Shown here: piece after piece, positions 44,254 through 53,492 of the stretch
Layout: the number at the start of each line of letters is the position of its first letter
Position numbering within the stretch: position 1 is the stretch's first letter
Source of the DNA: Tissierella sp. MB52-C2
GTDB lineage: Bacteria; Bacillota; Clostridia; Tissierellales; Tissierellaceae
Assembly: GCF_030931715.1 (NCBI RefSeq)
Contig: NZ_CP133261.1
Span: 2,706,643 to 2,770,642, forward strand
Direction: 5' to 3'
Length of the DNA stretch: 64,000 nucleotides
The notes under the pieces: model-generated
The model's database searches: none
What the model saw: the letters and a program-made list of their open reading frames with translations, nothing else
Told to the model about the DNA's origin: nothing
Position numbers and translations under genes: made by a program

Positions 44254-45075
44254 TTATATTAAGCTTTCAAACTCATCTGCAATATTAGCTATATCTTCTT
44301 TTGACCTTGAATACTTAGATGCAATATTTCCTTGATAACCCACCGCTAAATCCCTAACAAAAGTAGTTGTATTAGTAAACAAGCCCATCTCTTGTACTAT
44401 TTTGTCCTTTTCAAAAACATCCATTAATTTTTTAGTTTTATCTGTCAAATCGTTATCTAGAATAGTATAAACAATACCTAAAGGCATAATCTTTATTTCC
44501 ATGTCACTTACTAGTCTATCTACAACTTGCTTTAATAATTTTATACCTAATATTGAATATCTATCTACTCTATTAGGAACTAAATAATAATCCGAAGCAT
44601 ATAAAGCAGAATCAGTATAAAGAGAAATTGTAGGAGGACAGTCTATAAAGATATAATGATATGTCTCATTTAAATTATTGCTTTTAATAAATTTATTAAT
44701 TTTCATAGTTTTACCTATATCATTTTTACTGTCTTCAAAAATCAAATCAATGGAACCCGGTATTAAAGACATCTTATCATCTAAATCTATTATGAGATCA
44801 CTAGCTACTGGAATAGAATCTTTCTCTGAAACGCTTTTAGAGCTTGCAAAAATGTTACATATATTCCTATTTTTATAGATATCATCTAAGTACTGATCTT
44901 CTAAATTAAACTCATTTAACAATGATTGAGTTAAATTAAATTGAGGATCTACATCTATAAATAAGACTTTTCTATTTTTGAATCTAGCTAAATACTCACC
45001 TAAACTCAAACATAATGTCGTTTTCCCAACACCACCTTTCATATTGATAAATGATATAACCTTACAATTAGTCAT
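44254..45075 (-). CDS. ParA/Soj-type ATPase
   Basis: The 273-residue deviant Walker ATPase has KGGVGKTT near residue 13, FIDVDPQFNLT (Walker A') and FIDCPPTISLYTDSAL (Walker B). Such proteins position plasmids, phage-plasmids or chromosomes with a DNA-binding partner. ATG 45075 is preferred because GGAGG lies seven bases upstream. The operon (ParA plus two unknown genes) has its own promoter and terminator. A ribbon-helix-helix gene with iterons lies next door and could be the partner. Confidence 0.85.
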   Translation of the reverse strand: MTNCKVISFINMKGGVGKTTLCLSLGEYLARFKNRKVLFIDVDPQFNLTQSLLNEFNLEDQYLDDIYKNRNICNIFASSKSVSEKDSIPVASDLIIDLDDKMSLIPGSIDLIFEDSKNDIGKTMKINKFIKSNNLNETYHYIFIDCPPTISLYTDSALYASDYYLVPNRVDRYSILGIKLLKQVVDRLVSDMEIKIMPLGIVYTILDNDLTDKTKKLMDVFEKDKIVQEMGLFTNTTTFVRDLAVGYQGNIASKYSRSKEDIANIADEFESLI

Positions 45076-45207
45076 TTCAATACCTCCGCTTAAAGTTAAC
45101 TTTATAGTATAAAATATAGATTGTGACCATTTTTTCAATAATAAGATTTTATTATGTATTTAAAAACCATCTGTTGTTCACTATGTAATAATACAAAACT
45201 CAATCAA

Positions 45208-45235
45208 ATTATACCATATAATATATATATTTCAA
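45208..45235 (-). promoter_or_regulatory. Promoter of the ParA operon
   Basis: On the minus strand TTGAAA (45235-45230) and the extended -10 TGGTATAAT are 16 bases apart. Confidence 0.75.
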
Positions 45236-45246
45236 CAAGATAAAAA

Positions 45247-45274
45247 AAGACTCTAGATTTTACTCTAGAGTCTT
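45247..45274 (-). terminator. Terminator after the ribbon-helix-helix gene
   Basis: AAGACTCTAGA and TCTAGAGTCTT form a perfect 11-bp stem followed on the minus strand by seven T. Confidence 0.92.
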
Positions 45275-45423
45275 TTCATATCTATATAATATTGTAATAA
45301 ATCTTTCTAATATAGTGAATTTTAGAATTAATCGCTTATAATAAGTCTCCGTCCTCCATGCCACTACGTTGCTGGTGATATGATTACAGAATAATAATAT
45401 ACTAGATACTAATATTAATAGTG

Positions 45424-46053
45424 TTAATCTAAATATATTATATTATCTGTTAACAGTTGTCTTAAAGAATCATACTCACTGACAAGAAGTCTATCATTTA
45501 CCACTATTAATACTTCTTCTTTATTCTCCATACCACTATTTCCCTCACCATGATAAACTTCCGAAATGTTTATTCCAATATTATCTACATTATCTACAAA
45601 ATAAACTAATGAATGAACAATATATTTTGATTTCTCTGTTTCATATACATTTAGACAATGAGTTAACGAATGTTTTTCTTCACAATTAATAATTTCTTTT
45701 GATATTGATCCATATAATTTTTCAATTTCTGCTTTTAAAACTCCTTTTTCAAGCATATTATCTAACATCCTGGTCTTACATGGTCTATATCCTGTGGTAA
45801 ATATCATTTTTCCCTTAAACCTATATTTAACTACATTTTCAAGACTAGCCCCACCATAACTGATAGATGATATTTCCATATCTGTATATTGATCACCTAA
45901 ATTAACTACTTCGCCAGTTATTAACCTATTGATATATTCTGCATGGGAAGTCTTTAGAGTCTCTGAATCTTTTCTAATCCTTTCAATATCCGTTTCATAT
46001 AATCTTATACTAAACGGTACTGTTTTTCTTTCAATCTCTTTTTCTGGTAACAT
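45424..46053 (-). CDS. Ribbon-helix-helix DNA-binding protein with unknown C-terminal domain
   Basis: The first 50 residues (KTVPFSIRLYETDIERIRKD, then SHAEYINRLITGE) fit an Arc/MetJ-type ribbon-helix-helix. The remaining 150 residues are unassigned and contain a beta-rich segment and three cysteines. It has its own promoter, preceded by four 8-bp iterons, and its own terminator. It could be a self-regulating repressor or the centromere-binding partner of the neighbouring ParA. Confidence 0.72.
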   Translation of the reverse strand: MLPEKEIERKTVPFSIRLYETDIERIRKDSETLKTSHAEYINRLITGEVVNLGDQYTDMEISSISYGGASLENVVKYRFKGKMIFTTGYRPCKTRMLDNMLEKGVLKAEIEKLYGSISKEIINCEEKHSLTHCLNVYETEKSKYIVHSLVYFVDNVDNIGINISEVYHGEGNSGMENKEEVLIVVNDRLLVSEYDSLRQLLTDNIIYLD

Positions 46054-46086
46054 ATTCTTCCTCCCTTTAAATTTTATATTATCCTA

Positions 46087-46146
46087 ATTATATCACTTCT
46101 TGAAATTTTGTCAATCCGTATTTTTGTATTCTTGTATTTCTGTATT
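46087..46146 (-). promoter_or_regulatory. Promoter with four 8-bp iterons
   Basis: On the minus strand TTGACA (46114-46109) and TATAAT (46092-46087) are 16 bases apart, with TGATATAAT extended -10. Immediately upstream four GTAT cores recur at exactly 8-bp spacing (46118, 46126, 46134, 46142), read on the plus strand as NNNTGTAT units. Confidence 0.85.
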
Positions 46147-46265
46147 GTAATATTTATTTGTTGAGCTATTCTTTTGTTTAGCCAAATTAATTTAAAATAT
46201 TGTTCAATCTATAATTTTATATGCTCAAGTTAGTATCTTTTCAAAAAATAAGAAAAACCCTGGAA

Positions 46266-46625
46266 TTAATCCAGGGTATCACTAGAAAGTTCAAAATATT
46301 CATCTTCATATCCTAATAAAGTAGTCTCACTACTTAGATACTCTTTAAGAACTTGAACAGAATCCTCTATTATGTTATCAAGTTCTTTTTTAGTAATAAG
46401 TATCCTTAATATAGGTGGTAATATTTTATATATACCTTCGACAACCATCATGTATTTTAAATCTCCAGTTTTGGATCCCAGGGATTTTTCAGCTTGCACT
46501 ACTAAAGATAACACTACTTGCCTAACAAATTCCTTCTTCCCTCTTTTATAGAAAAAAAGTAGTCCTATAACAAATAATAGAACTACCAGGATTGAACTTA
46601 TATTTACTTTTATGAATTCTAACAT
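46266..46625 (-). CDS. LL-H-type phage holin
   Basis: The 119-residue protein has one N-terminal membrane helix (ISSILVVLLFVIGLLFFY) and a long amphipathic cytoplasmic region, matching the phage_holin_LLH family. It lies after the amidase gene with a one-base overlap. A terminator stem ACCCTGGA/TCCAGGGT overlaps its stop codon. Confidence 0.75.
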   Translation of the reverse strand: MLEFIKVNISSILVVLLFVIGLLFFYKRGKKEFVRQVVLSLVVQAEKSLGSKTGDLKYMMVVEGIYKILPPILRILITKKELDNIIEDSVQVLKEYLSSETTLLGYEDEYFELSSDTLD

Positions 46626-47329
46626 TATTTATCCTCTCCTTTGTAATCAATAATTACAGTTTTATTCTTATTGTCCCAGCTAACATTCAAGCCTAAATTA
46701 TTTAAAAATCTTATAGGTACAAATTGTGTCATATTTCCTTTACCTTCTAAATCTTTAGATAGTCCTTGTGCTTCTATTAACTTACCATGTAGATTAATTT
46801 TAATTATATCTAGTTGTTCTATTTCCTTCTTCTCACCCATGATCTTAGCCTCCTGGATTAACTTATTTTTATCTAAAGATGTTCCAGGGCAAGTTTTCCC
46901 TGCTCCTGGTCCTTCTCTATGAAATTTAATACTAGATTCTCCATATTTATCTATGAAATATTTTATCAGCTTCAATATTTCTTCTTTCTGTTTACCTTCT
47001 AATTTATCGTGACCCGTATCAAAATTACCTATGATTTCTACAGCTAAGGCTCCAGTATTCCAATTTTTAATACTAGCAGGAGTTATATTGAAAGGTCTAC
47101 CAGTAACCCACTTACCATCTGGAAATAATGTAAGGTGTTGTCCTATGTCAGACCATTTGTTAGTGTTTACATGGTAATTTTTCATAGACTGCTGCATAGC
47201 AACATGATTATTTCCTTTGAAATCCTTGTGCTCCGGTTTCCATGTATGGCGAATATGGAGTTGCTTAAATGTGTATTTATCTAGTTCTTTGATTAATTCT
47301 TTTATGCTAAGAAATCTAAAATTACTCAA
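46625..47329 (-). CDS. Phage endolysin: N-acetylmuramoyl-L-alanine amidase
   Basis: This is an Amidase_2 (PGRP-type) zinc amidase: first ligand in HIRHTWKP, then DIGQHLTLFPDG and the EIIGNFD region, with further zinc ligands in KFHREGPGAGKTCPG. A C-terminal copper-amine-oxidase-like wall-binding domain (FVPIRFLNNLGLNVSWDNKN) follows. It cuts the peptidoglycan amide bond for lysis, next to holins. Confidence 0.9.
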   Translation of the reverse strand: MSNFRFLSIKELIKELDKYTFKQLHIRHTWKPEHKDFKGNNHVAMQQSMKNYHVNTNKWSDIGQHLTLFPDGKWVTGRPFNITPASIKNWNTGALAVEIIGNFDTGHDKLEGKQKEEILKLIKYFIDKYGESSIKFHREGPGAGKTCPGTSLDKNKLIQEAKIMGEKKEIEQLDIIKINLHGKLIEAQGLSKDLEGKGNMTQFVPIRFLNNLGLNVSWDNKNKTVIIDYKGEDK

Positions 47330-47341
47330 TTATATCCCCTC

Positions 47342-47581
47342 CTATAGTCTTTGAATATACCAAATAAAAAAGCCTACCAATGTTGTAAAGGTAAGCCCCA
47401 TGAACCACTTAATCGTGGATACTAATGATTTTATTTGTTCTATTAGGTTTTTAATTTCAATTTGTGTACTCGATTTGAACTGCTCTAATGAATCAATTCT
47501 CTTAGAATGATCATTTAATCTTCTTTCATGCCTTTCATCCTCTTTTGAAAGCTGAATTATTTGTTGTTCTACTTTTTCCAT
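47342..47581 (-). CDS. XhlA-type hemolysin/lysis protein
   Basis: The 79-residue protein has an N-terminal coiled coil (DERHERRLNDHSKRIDSLEQ) and a C-terminal membrane helix, the plan of PBSX XhlA, which works with holin and amidase in lysis. Confidence 0.85.
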   Translation of the reverse strand: MEKVEQQIIQLSKEDERHERRLNDHSKRIDSLEQFKSSTQIEIKNLIEQIKSLVSTIKWFMGLTFTTLVGFFIWYIQRL

Positions 47582-47602
47582 GTCACCCCTCCAAGTTTGT
47601 AT

Positions 47603-47636
47603 TAAAAAAGAACTTAGTTTTCAAAACTAAGTTCTA
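47603..47636 (-). terminator. Terminator inside the lysis region
   Basis: AGAACTTAGTTTT and AAAACTAAGTTCT form a 13-bp stem; on the minus strand six T follow. It lies between the holin-like gene and xhlA-like gene, so part of late transcription may stop here. Confidence 0.85.
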
Positions 47637-47647
47637 ATAATGTTTTT

Positions 47648-47998
47648 TTAAATACCATATTTCTCTCCTATAGATTTCTTGAATAAAATTTTAATTAATC
47701 CAACTATATATAGTCCAACAGAATTCGCAAAATTGTGTGCTGTTTCAATACAAGCTAACAAAAAAGTAAAATAAGTTAATACATCTATGCGTTCTAATTC
47801 CTTTGTATTCACGAAAATAAACCATGCTAATGCACCATACGCTAAACACTTAATTAAAGATATGCAAATTTCAGCTAGATCCAAAGTAAAATCGCTTTTT
47901 ATTAATTTTAGAAAAAAGAACGTACATACTACAACCTTAGCTATAACTATTGGATATTCCAAAAATACTTCTGTTACTTTTAAACTTGTTTCTATCAT
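47648..47998 (-). CDS. Holin-like membrane protein
   Basis: The 116-residue protein has three membrane segments (IVIAKVVVCTFFFLKL, LIKCLAYGALAWFIFV, and a third near TYFTFLLACIETA) and resembles phage holin family 4. It lies between tail and lysis genes and is followed by its own terminator. Confidence 0.6.
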   Translation of the reverse strand: MIETSLKVTEVFLEYPIVIAKVVVCTFFFLKLIKSDFTLDLAEICISLIKCLAYGALAWFIFVNTKELERIDVLTYFTFLLACIETAHNFANSVGLYIVGLIKILFKKSIGEKYGI

Positions 47999-48154
47999 AT
48001 AGATTCCTCCTTCTTTTTATTACATTATATATAAAGAAAAGAGGTTTTTATGTCGAATACTGTCATTTTTTTGATATTTTTTTCAGAATGACAATAAAAT
48101 AGACAATAGTCTAGTCTATTGCCCTTTAAATTATTTAGCTATATAAAAATCTTA
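47999..48154. other. Short gene-free gap in the late region
   Basis: It holds the AAGGAGGAATCT ribosome site of the holin-like gene and AT-rich sequence. I see no gene. Confidence 0.4.
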
Positions 48155-48253
48155 CTACTTCATAAGCCTTTCTACTTCATCTTTCCAAGTTGCTGGTACT
48201 TGCTCTAATGTTCTTAACTTCTTACTAATTAAGTCTAAATAAATTTTAGCCAT
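48155..48253 (-). CDS. XkdX-family small phage protein
   Basis: The 32-residue product MAKIYLDLISKKLRTLEQVP matches XkdX, a very short conserved protein that follows tail-fibre genes in PBSX-like phages. The role is unknown. The start lies 4 bp after the preceding gene. Confidence 0.8.
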   Translation of the reverse strand: MAKIYLDLISKKLRTLEQVPATWKDEVERLMK

Positions 48254-48256
48254 TTT

Positions 48257-48634
48257 CTACGCCCCCCTTTCTGCTAATTCAGCTATAGCAATTTGTAATT
48301 CTGTTATTTTTGTTTCATTTGATTCTGCTAACTCTGCCAATGCTAATTTAAGCTCTATATTTTCTTGAATCAAATTAGAATTTGTTTCTTCTAATTCTTG
48401 AATCCTCTCTTGTAATACTGCATCAACCTCAGGCTCATATCTTTCTTCTGACCAGCCTGTTACTTCATCATACTTCCTATAAAGTAGAGTTTCGTTGTAA
48501 TCTGGTATAGGTACATATCCTTTTACACCTTTCAGATTTTTAGGTGTTGATACAATTTCTATACATACGTTATCCTCTTTTAATCTTGCATAATAATTTA
48601 ATTTTATTTTATTATTTCTCTCATTTATTATCAA
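48257..48634 (-). CDS. Tail-fibre associated protein with coiled-coil C-terminus
   Basis: The 125-residue protein ends in a long coiled coil (VLQERIQELEETNSNLIQEN and on). It overlaps the fibre gene by 4 bp, which suggests an accessory or chaperone of the fibre (inference). Confidence 0.6.
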   Translation of the reverse strand: MIINERNNKIKLNYYARLKEDNVCIEIVSTPKNLKGVKGYVPIPDYNETLLYRKYDEVTGWSEERYEPEVDAVLQERIQELEETNSNLIQENIELKLALAELAESNETKITELQIAIAELAERGA

Positions 48635-50088
48635 TCTTGTGCTAAAGCAGCATAAACACTATCAAACCTTGCGCTTGTGTCACCTCGATTAATCCAATCG
48701 TTATCACTTAATGTATCTTCTGCATAAAATCTTAAAGTACCTGCAGCTGTAAATTGAACCCATTGTTCGATTGTGCTTTTATTCTCTAATATATATCTAC
48801 TTCCCCTCTGTAAATAAATTGGAAGATATCTTTCCTGTCCAGCTAAATAATAGTTAAATAATACATATACAAAATCTGATTGAAGACCTGTCTCCATTGT
48901 TGTCATTACTCCTTTACTATAACCTCTAAGTGTCACATGTCCTTGAGTTCTTTTTAGTTGCACACTTTGTTCATAAGTACCAACTACACCACCAATATTT
49001 ACACCTTTTTTAATATTGTCCGCAACTAGATTAGCAAATATAGCCTTAATAATCCCACCAGTATAATATCCTGATGAAATATTAATTTGTCCATTGTTTG
49101 ATGTAATTGTTTGATTTAAAGCCCCTCTGTTTGGCATAGTTCCAGTAGCTCCTGCTATTGTAGTTCCTGTTAAGACATTTGCCACTGGTACTGGAACTTT
49201 TAGCACCTTCCCTGCTCCATTGTGATAACCATTTACTATCGTTTGGTCTGCTTGACTAGGTGTAATGTTTACTGCTCCACGATTTGGCATTGTTCCTGTT
49301 AGCAAATTCCCTTGTGATACTACCTTCTTGCCAGATAGTATATCTCCTGCTAATGCATCCGTAGTACCTATAGATGGGTCTGTAATGATTGACTTTACAC
49401 CTAAGTCTAATTCATTAAATGTAGCAACTTGACCTATTTTAGAAACCGTTCCACCTTTGGACTTGATAGAGGTTTCTAATAGATTTTTACCATCAAGCCC
49501 AGATTGAAAAAGTTCATTTATAGCTCCTGCCAAAGTTTTATTCTCTGTTTGTAAATCTTCTATTGTACTAGAGCCTTGTTTTAATTCTGCTATATCTCTT
49601 TCATTTTTAGTAATTCTATTACTTAAAATATCTACATCTTTTTTAGTTGCTAATATAATAGAAGGATCTACTTTTAGATTAACTACAGATGTATTTGCTA
49701 CTTCTAGTATCATTCTTATATATAAATCCTTAGCACTACCATCTTGTACCTGAGGTTTATATGTTTCAGGATATTTACCTATTGCTAATAAATTACCTTC
49801 ACTATCAAATACTCCTGCCTCACGAATAGTAAAACCACCTACATCAGCAGGTATAATAGTTTCTAATACTATCCAGCTTGGATTATTTTCATCTACTACA
49901 ATTTGCCCTATGTTTCCTCTCCAAACTTCTTTTCTAAGTTCAGTTTGGGATTCAGTAGGGTTATAGTAATCTCCGTTCCCATCTCCTAGTGCAAAATGTG
50001 TGAAGTTTACTTTATTACCTAGTGCACTAGCATTTGCTATTTTTGCCTTACCTATTTTAGTTAATATCGTATAGAATTGTTCTGCCAT
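48631..50088 (-). CDS. Phage tail fibre/tail-collar protein
   Basis: The 485-residue protein has the N-terminal baseplate-attachment domain of myophage fibres (AEQFYTILTKIGKAKIANAS, then FTHFALGDGNGDYY), a helical linker, repeats around TGTMPNRGAVNIT and TGTMPNRGALNQT, and a distal domain likely to contact the host. Confidence 0.85.
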   Translation of the reverse strand: MAEQFYTILTKIGKAKIANASALGNKVNFTHFALGDGNGDYYNPTESQTELRKEVWRGNIGQIVVDENNPSWIVLETIIPADVGGFTIREAGVFDSEGNLLAIGKYPETYKPQVQDGSAKDLYIRMILEVANTSVVNLKVDPSIILATKKDVDILSNRITKNERDIAELKQGSSTIEDLQTENKTLAGAINELFQSGLDGKNLLETSIKSKGGTVSKIGQVATFNELDLGVKSIITDPSIGTTDALAGDILSGKKVVSQGNLLTGTMPNRGAVNITPSQADQTIVNGYHNGAGKVLKVPVPVANVLTGTTIAGATGTMPNRGALNQTITSNNGQINISSGYYTGGIIKAIFANLVADNIKKGVNIGGVVGTYEQSVQLKRTQGHVTLRGYSKGVMTTMETGLQSDFVYVLFNYYLAGQERYLPIYLQRGSRYILENKSTIEQWVQFTAAGTLRFYAEDTLSDNDWINRGDTSARFDSVYAALAQD

Positions 50089-50709
50089 CTAAATCACTTC
50101 CTTTCTAGGATATATTGTCACATTCTCTAATCCTGTGTTGCTTCCTGTTGCAATGTAAATATTACCTTTTGATAATAGTTCTTTAGGCGAATAAGGATAT
50201 ACTGTTATTTCTTCTCCTGATATAGTGGCCATGCCTACATAAAAGCTAGATTCTGTTTTCTGATGTATAGTTGACTCCAGTATCATATTAGCAGGTATCA
50301 TTTTTCTTATTTCATCTGTAACTAAGTTAAATATATTCCAATTAAAAGAATTAACTTTAACCTTAAGAATACGTTCATTAATAAACCTTTCTATTTGATA
50401 GTTATCGCCAAATATTTGGTCTAGTTTGTCTTTTAATACCTTATAGGTATAAGGCAATCTGTCATTCCATTTTAATGAAATCCTCAGCTTTCTATCGTCT
50501 AAACTATCAATCTTTGATGGAGTTATCTTTAACAGTTTTTCCCGCCTTGTAACTCCTCTCTCTGTAGCAGTTTCAATAAATTGGTCATCTATTAAATTAT
50601 CTATTGATTGCCAAGTTGCTTCAAGTTCGGGGTTTTCAGTATTTGCTATTTCTTTATACTCTTCTACATCATGCAATACATCTGGAAAATATGTTTCGAC
50701 TTTTCTCAT
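50089..50709 (-). CDS. YmfQ/DUF2313-like baseplate protein
   Basis: This 206-residue protein occupies the XkdU position in a PBSX-like order, after the baseplate J gene, and resembles the YmfQ family that joins baseplate wedge to fibre. It overlaps the J gene by 4 bp. Confidence 0.8.
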   Translation of the reverse strand: MRKVETYFPDVLHDVEEYKEIANTENPELEATWQSIDNLIDDQFIETATERGVTRREKLLKITPSKIDSLDDRKLRISLKWNDRLPYTYKVLKDKLDQIFGDNYQIERFINERILKVKVNSFNWNIFNLVTDEIRKMIPANMILESTIHQKTESSFYVGMATISGEEITVYPYSPKELLSKGNIYIATGSNTGLENVTIYPRKEVI

Positions 50710-51782
50710 ATTACAACCACCTCACCAAGCGAAGGTATTTCTACATCTGACAATACAAGGTTTTCAGCTATTCCATTTAATTTAGTATTCTGTATATCTA
50801 ATATTCCAGGTACTCCCAAAACTCTAGTTTCAATGTAGCTAATTCTAATAATAATGTTATTTTCATTTTGCCAGTTTTTCTTTAGTTCGTTTAAATAACT
50901 ATTTATTGCATTTCTAAAATTATCTTCTATATGTTCCCAAGTATATCCATCTTGAAAAGTTATTTTTGTCTCTATATTGATTATACTTTCTGTAACACCT
51001 TCTATAGTTACCACATGATCTATTGGTGCTATCCCTACACCTTCTCCTTGCTTTTCAAGAGGATCTATTTCATTTTGAATATAGTCAACTAATTCTTGTG
51101 AAGGTTTATTATAGTTACTATCAATTATTACAAGCTTTATAGTCCCCCCACCATTCCAAACTGGATATACTTTCACACCACCTACACCATTTATTTCATT
51201 AGTTTTTTTCTTATAGTCGGCTATATTCCCTCCAAAAGCTTGACTCTCTAAACTATCATAATATCTTTCCCTTAGATGTTTGTCGTCTTCTTCATCTTCC
51301 CCAGGAATTAAAATATCCGCCAATTCAGCGGATACAAGCCTATCTATATATTCAACTGGTATAAGTGTACCTAAATAACTATTCCCCTTATCTCCAGGTT
51401 CTTCACACTCTAGCCTAAATTCTCCATCTTTGATTTTTTCTATAACCTTATAGTTTAAGTCATCTCCTGTATATCTACTTCCCATAGGTACGTTCAGAGG
51501 TAAATCATTATTGGTTTTAAATATTCCTCTTCTTATCGCTTTTGTTGCCTGGTATCTATTTACTCCTTTTTCAGATGTCCTTCTAGTCAAATCATCCCCT
51601 GTAGCAGTATCTGCATAGGTTCTATCTTCAACCATTCCTAAATCAATATACATTTGCGCTAATTCAGCTGCAGCTGGAGTCAAAGCATTCCATATTATTC
51701 CTCCTTGCCTTTTATCATATTTCTTAGGTACTCTATTAAGCATTCTTTGTAATATATTTTCAAATGTCATGTTTTCAAACAC
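50706..51782 (-). CDS. Baseplate J/gp47 wedge protein (XkdT-like)
   Basis: The 358-residue product has the family core TGDDLTRRTSEKGVNRYQAT and GEDEEDDKHLRERYYDSLES; this wedge protein is essential for baseplate assembly in contractile tails. Confidence 0.9.
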   Translation of the reverse strand: MFENMTFENILQRMLNRVPKKYDKRQGGIIWNALTPAAAELAQMYIDLGMVEDRTYADTATGDDLTRRTSEKGVNRYQATKAIRRGIFKTNNDLPLNVPMGSRYTGDDLNYKVIEKIKDGEFRLECEEPGDKGNSYLGTLIPVEYIDRLVSAELADILIPGEDEEDDKHLRERYYDSLESQAFGGNIADYKKKTNEINGVGGVKVYPVWNGGGTIKLVIIDSNYNKPSQELVDYIQNEIDPLEKQGEGVGIAPIDHVVTIEGVTESIINIETKITFQDGYTWEHIEDNFRNAINSYLNELKKNWQNENNIIIRISYIETRVLGVPGILDIQNTKLNGIAENLVLSDVEIPSLGEVVVI

Positions 51783-52183
51783 TATATATTCACCTCCTTG
51801 GAGGATTCTATGTCTCCAAATATAGTATGAACTGTAAATCTAACATGAATAGTATTCCTTTCAGGATTTTCAAATATAAAGCCACTAACGTCTGTTATCC
51901 TATCATCATTCATTAATGCTTCTTTTACTCTTCGTTTCATTTCTGAATATACATAAGCTTTATCCTTACCAAGTAAATCTGACAATTCAATTCCATAGTT
52001 CCAATCATATATTTCATGCCTATATCGTTCTATATTGAGTAGCAAATATATAGCTTGCTCCATAGCTTCAATTTCATCCGTATATCCGACTATTCTATTC
52101 CCTTTGATTTTCCATGTATAAGTAGGCTCTTCCACTGTTTCTATTTGCTGACCTATACTTATATCTTCAATCTTAGGTATCAT
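51782..52183 (-). CDS. DUF2634/XkdS-like baseplate protein
   Basis: From ATG 52183 the product (133 residues) reads MIPKIEDISIGQQIE and has the family's YDWNYGIELSDLLGK, a gp25-like lysozyme-fold wedge component. It overlaps its neighbour upstream by 11 bp. Confidence 0.85.
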   Translation of the reverse strand: MIPKIEDISIGQQIETVEEPTYTWKIKGNRIVGYTDEIEAMEQAIYLLLNIERYRHEIYDWNYGIELSDLLGKDKAYVYSEMKRRVKEALMNDDRITDVSGFIFENPERNTIHVRFTVHTIFGDIESSKEVNI

Positions 52184-52529
52184 AATTCCACAACCTATCC
52201 CAGACAATATATTTTTGTCCACCTTGAACTCTTAATAATAATACTTTTTCTCCTACTTTTAGCCCTTTTAAAACTTTATATTTCTTTTTCCCTTTGTACT
52301 TGTGTATATGCGAATTAGTTTCTTCTGTTTCATCTTCTATTTCAACATCTATTTCTTTATCAATTACATTTGAAGTTAAGAGTATCATTCTACTAGATAT
52401 ATTCATTCGTTGATCTACATTGATTACTAGTGGGTTTACTTTAGTAACTATACCATAAGATACACTCGTTGGTGAACTTTGGTCTACTGCGTCAATAGCT
52501 GCTTGTTTTATTATCTGTATCATACTCAC
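52173..52529 (-). CDS. DUF2577/XkdR-like baseplate protein
   Basis: The 118-residue product (GIVTKVNPLVINVDQRMNIS, then VLLLRVQGGQKYIVWDR) is an OB-fold spike-related protein in the XkdR position. Confidence 0.85.
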   Translation of the reverse strand: MSMIQIIKQAAIDAVDQSSPTSVSYGIVTKVNPLVINVDQRMNISSRMILLTSNVIDKEIDVEIEDETEETNSHIHKYKGKKKYKVLKGLKVGEKVLLLRVQGGQKYIVWDRLWNYDT

Positions 52530-53482
52530 TATATATCACCTCTTAAATCTAATGTCATCCAATTTTCATTATTGCTAAATACATGACTGCATTTCTCTAC
52601 TAGCATATATTGTTTAATTGATATATCTCCTATGTCTCTCATAAGAACCATTACGCTTGTACCAGCCCTAACTCTTGTATCTCCAAGTACATCTTTTAAT
52701 GATAAACTTTTATTTACTCTATTCTTCATCTTTAATATTGCTTCTGCCTTGACTTTAGCATTAGTATCTTCATTAACACTTTCAAAGTACTGTAGAGTAC
52801 CCCATTTATTCATATTTTGGCTATGCTTAACTTCATAAATCTCTCTTTTACCAGTCTTTTCATTCTCTCTATATAGCCTAACTTTGTTATAAGTATCAGT
52901 ATCTATATCAGTTTTATAGCTAAAATTTTGACTATTATATTCACCTAATGCTAAGTTAGGCATCTTCATCTTTTCTACATCCTGAAGAGTTAATTTACCA
53001 AAGTCATCATATAGTACATATAATTTTCCTCTGTTCATCAAGGTTAGATCTAAGGCATCATAAATAATATCAAATAAAGTCATATTATCTCTTACTCTAC
53101 TAGGGATTACATAACCTGTATCTGCTATTGTTCCAGTTTCTAAATTAAAGTCCTTTGCTATTTTACTTATTACATCTGAAGCTTTTTTCTCTTCATATAT
53201 ACAAATATCTTTGTTCTTTAAATATCTTAACTGATCGTAAGCAGTAACTTTAATAATTTGGTCCTTATCCCTCTCTTTTGAGAATACATATCCTCTAAAT
53301 ATTTTTTCATCATCAACCATAAATTGGACTTCATTACCCTCTTGAAAGTCAATCTTTTCGTCTTTAACAACATTAAAGCTTAATTTCCCAGGTTGCCCCA
53401 TTCTAGCTGTTTCCCATGTAACAGAGCCTTCTATAATGGGTTCCCATGTTTTTTTGTTATTTACTATATATAGTTTATACAT
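52529..53482 (-). CDS. XkdQ/YqbQ-like baseplate hub protein
   Basis: The 317-residue gpD-like hub protein (SVTWETARMGQPGKLSFNVV, then FFGY-type barrel segments) anchors the central spike at the tail tip. It overlaps the next gene by one base. Confidence 0.87.
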   Translation of the reverse strand: MYKLYIVNNKKTWEPIIEGSVTWETARMGQPGKLSFNVVKDEKIDFQEGNEVQFMVDDEKIFRGYVFSKERDKDQIIKVTAYDQLRYLKNKDICIYEEKKASDVISKIAKDFNLETGTIADTGYVIPSRVRDNMTLFDIIYDALDLTLMNRGKLYVLYDDFGKLTLQDVEKMKMPNLALGEYNSQNFSYKTDIDTDTYNKVRLYRENEKTGKREIYEVKHSQNMNKWGTLQYFESVNEDTNAKVKAEAILKMKNRVNKSLSLKDVLGDTRVRAGTSVMVLMRDIGDISIKQYMLVEKCSHVFSNNENWMTLDLRGDI

Positions 53483-53492
53483 ACTATCACCC

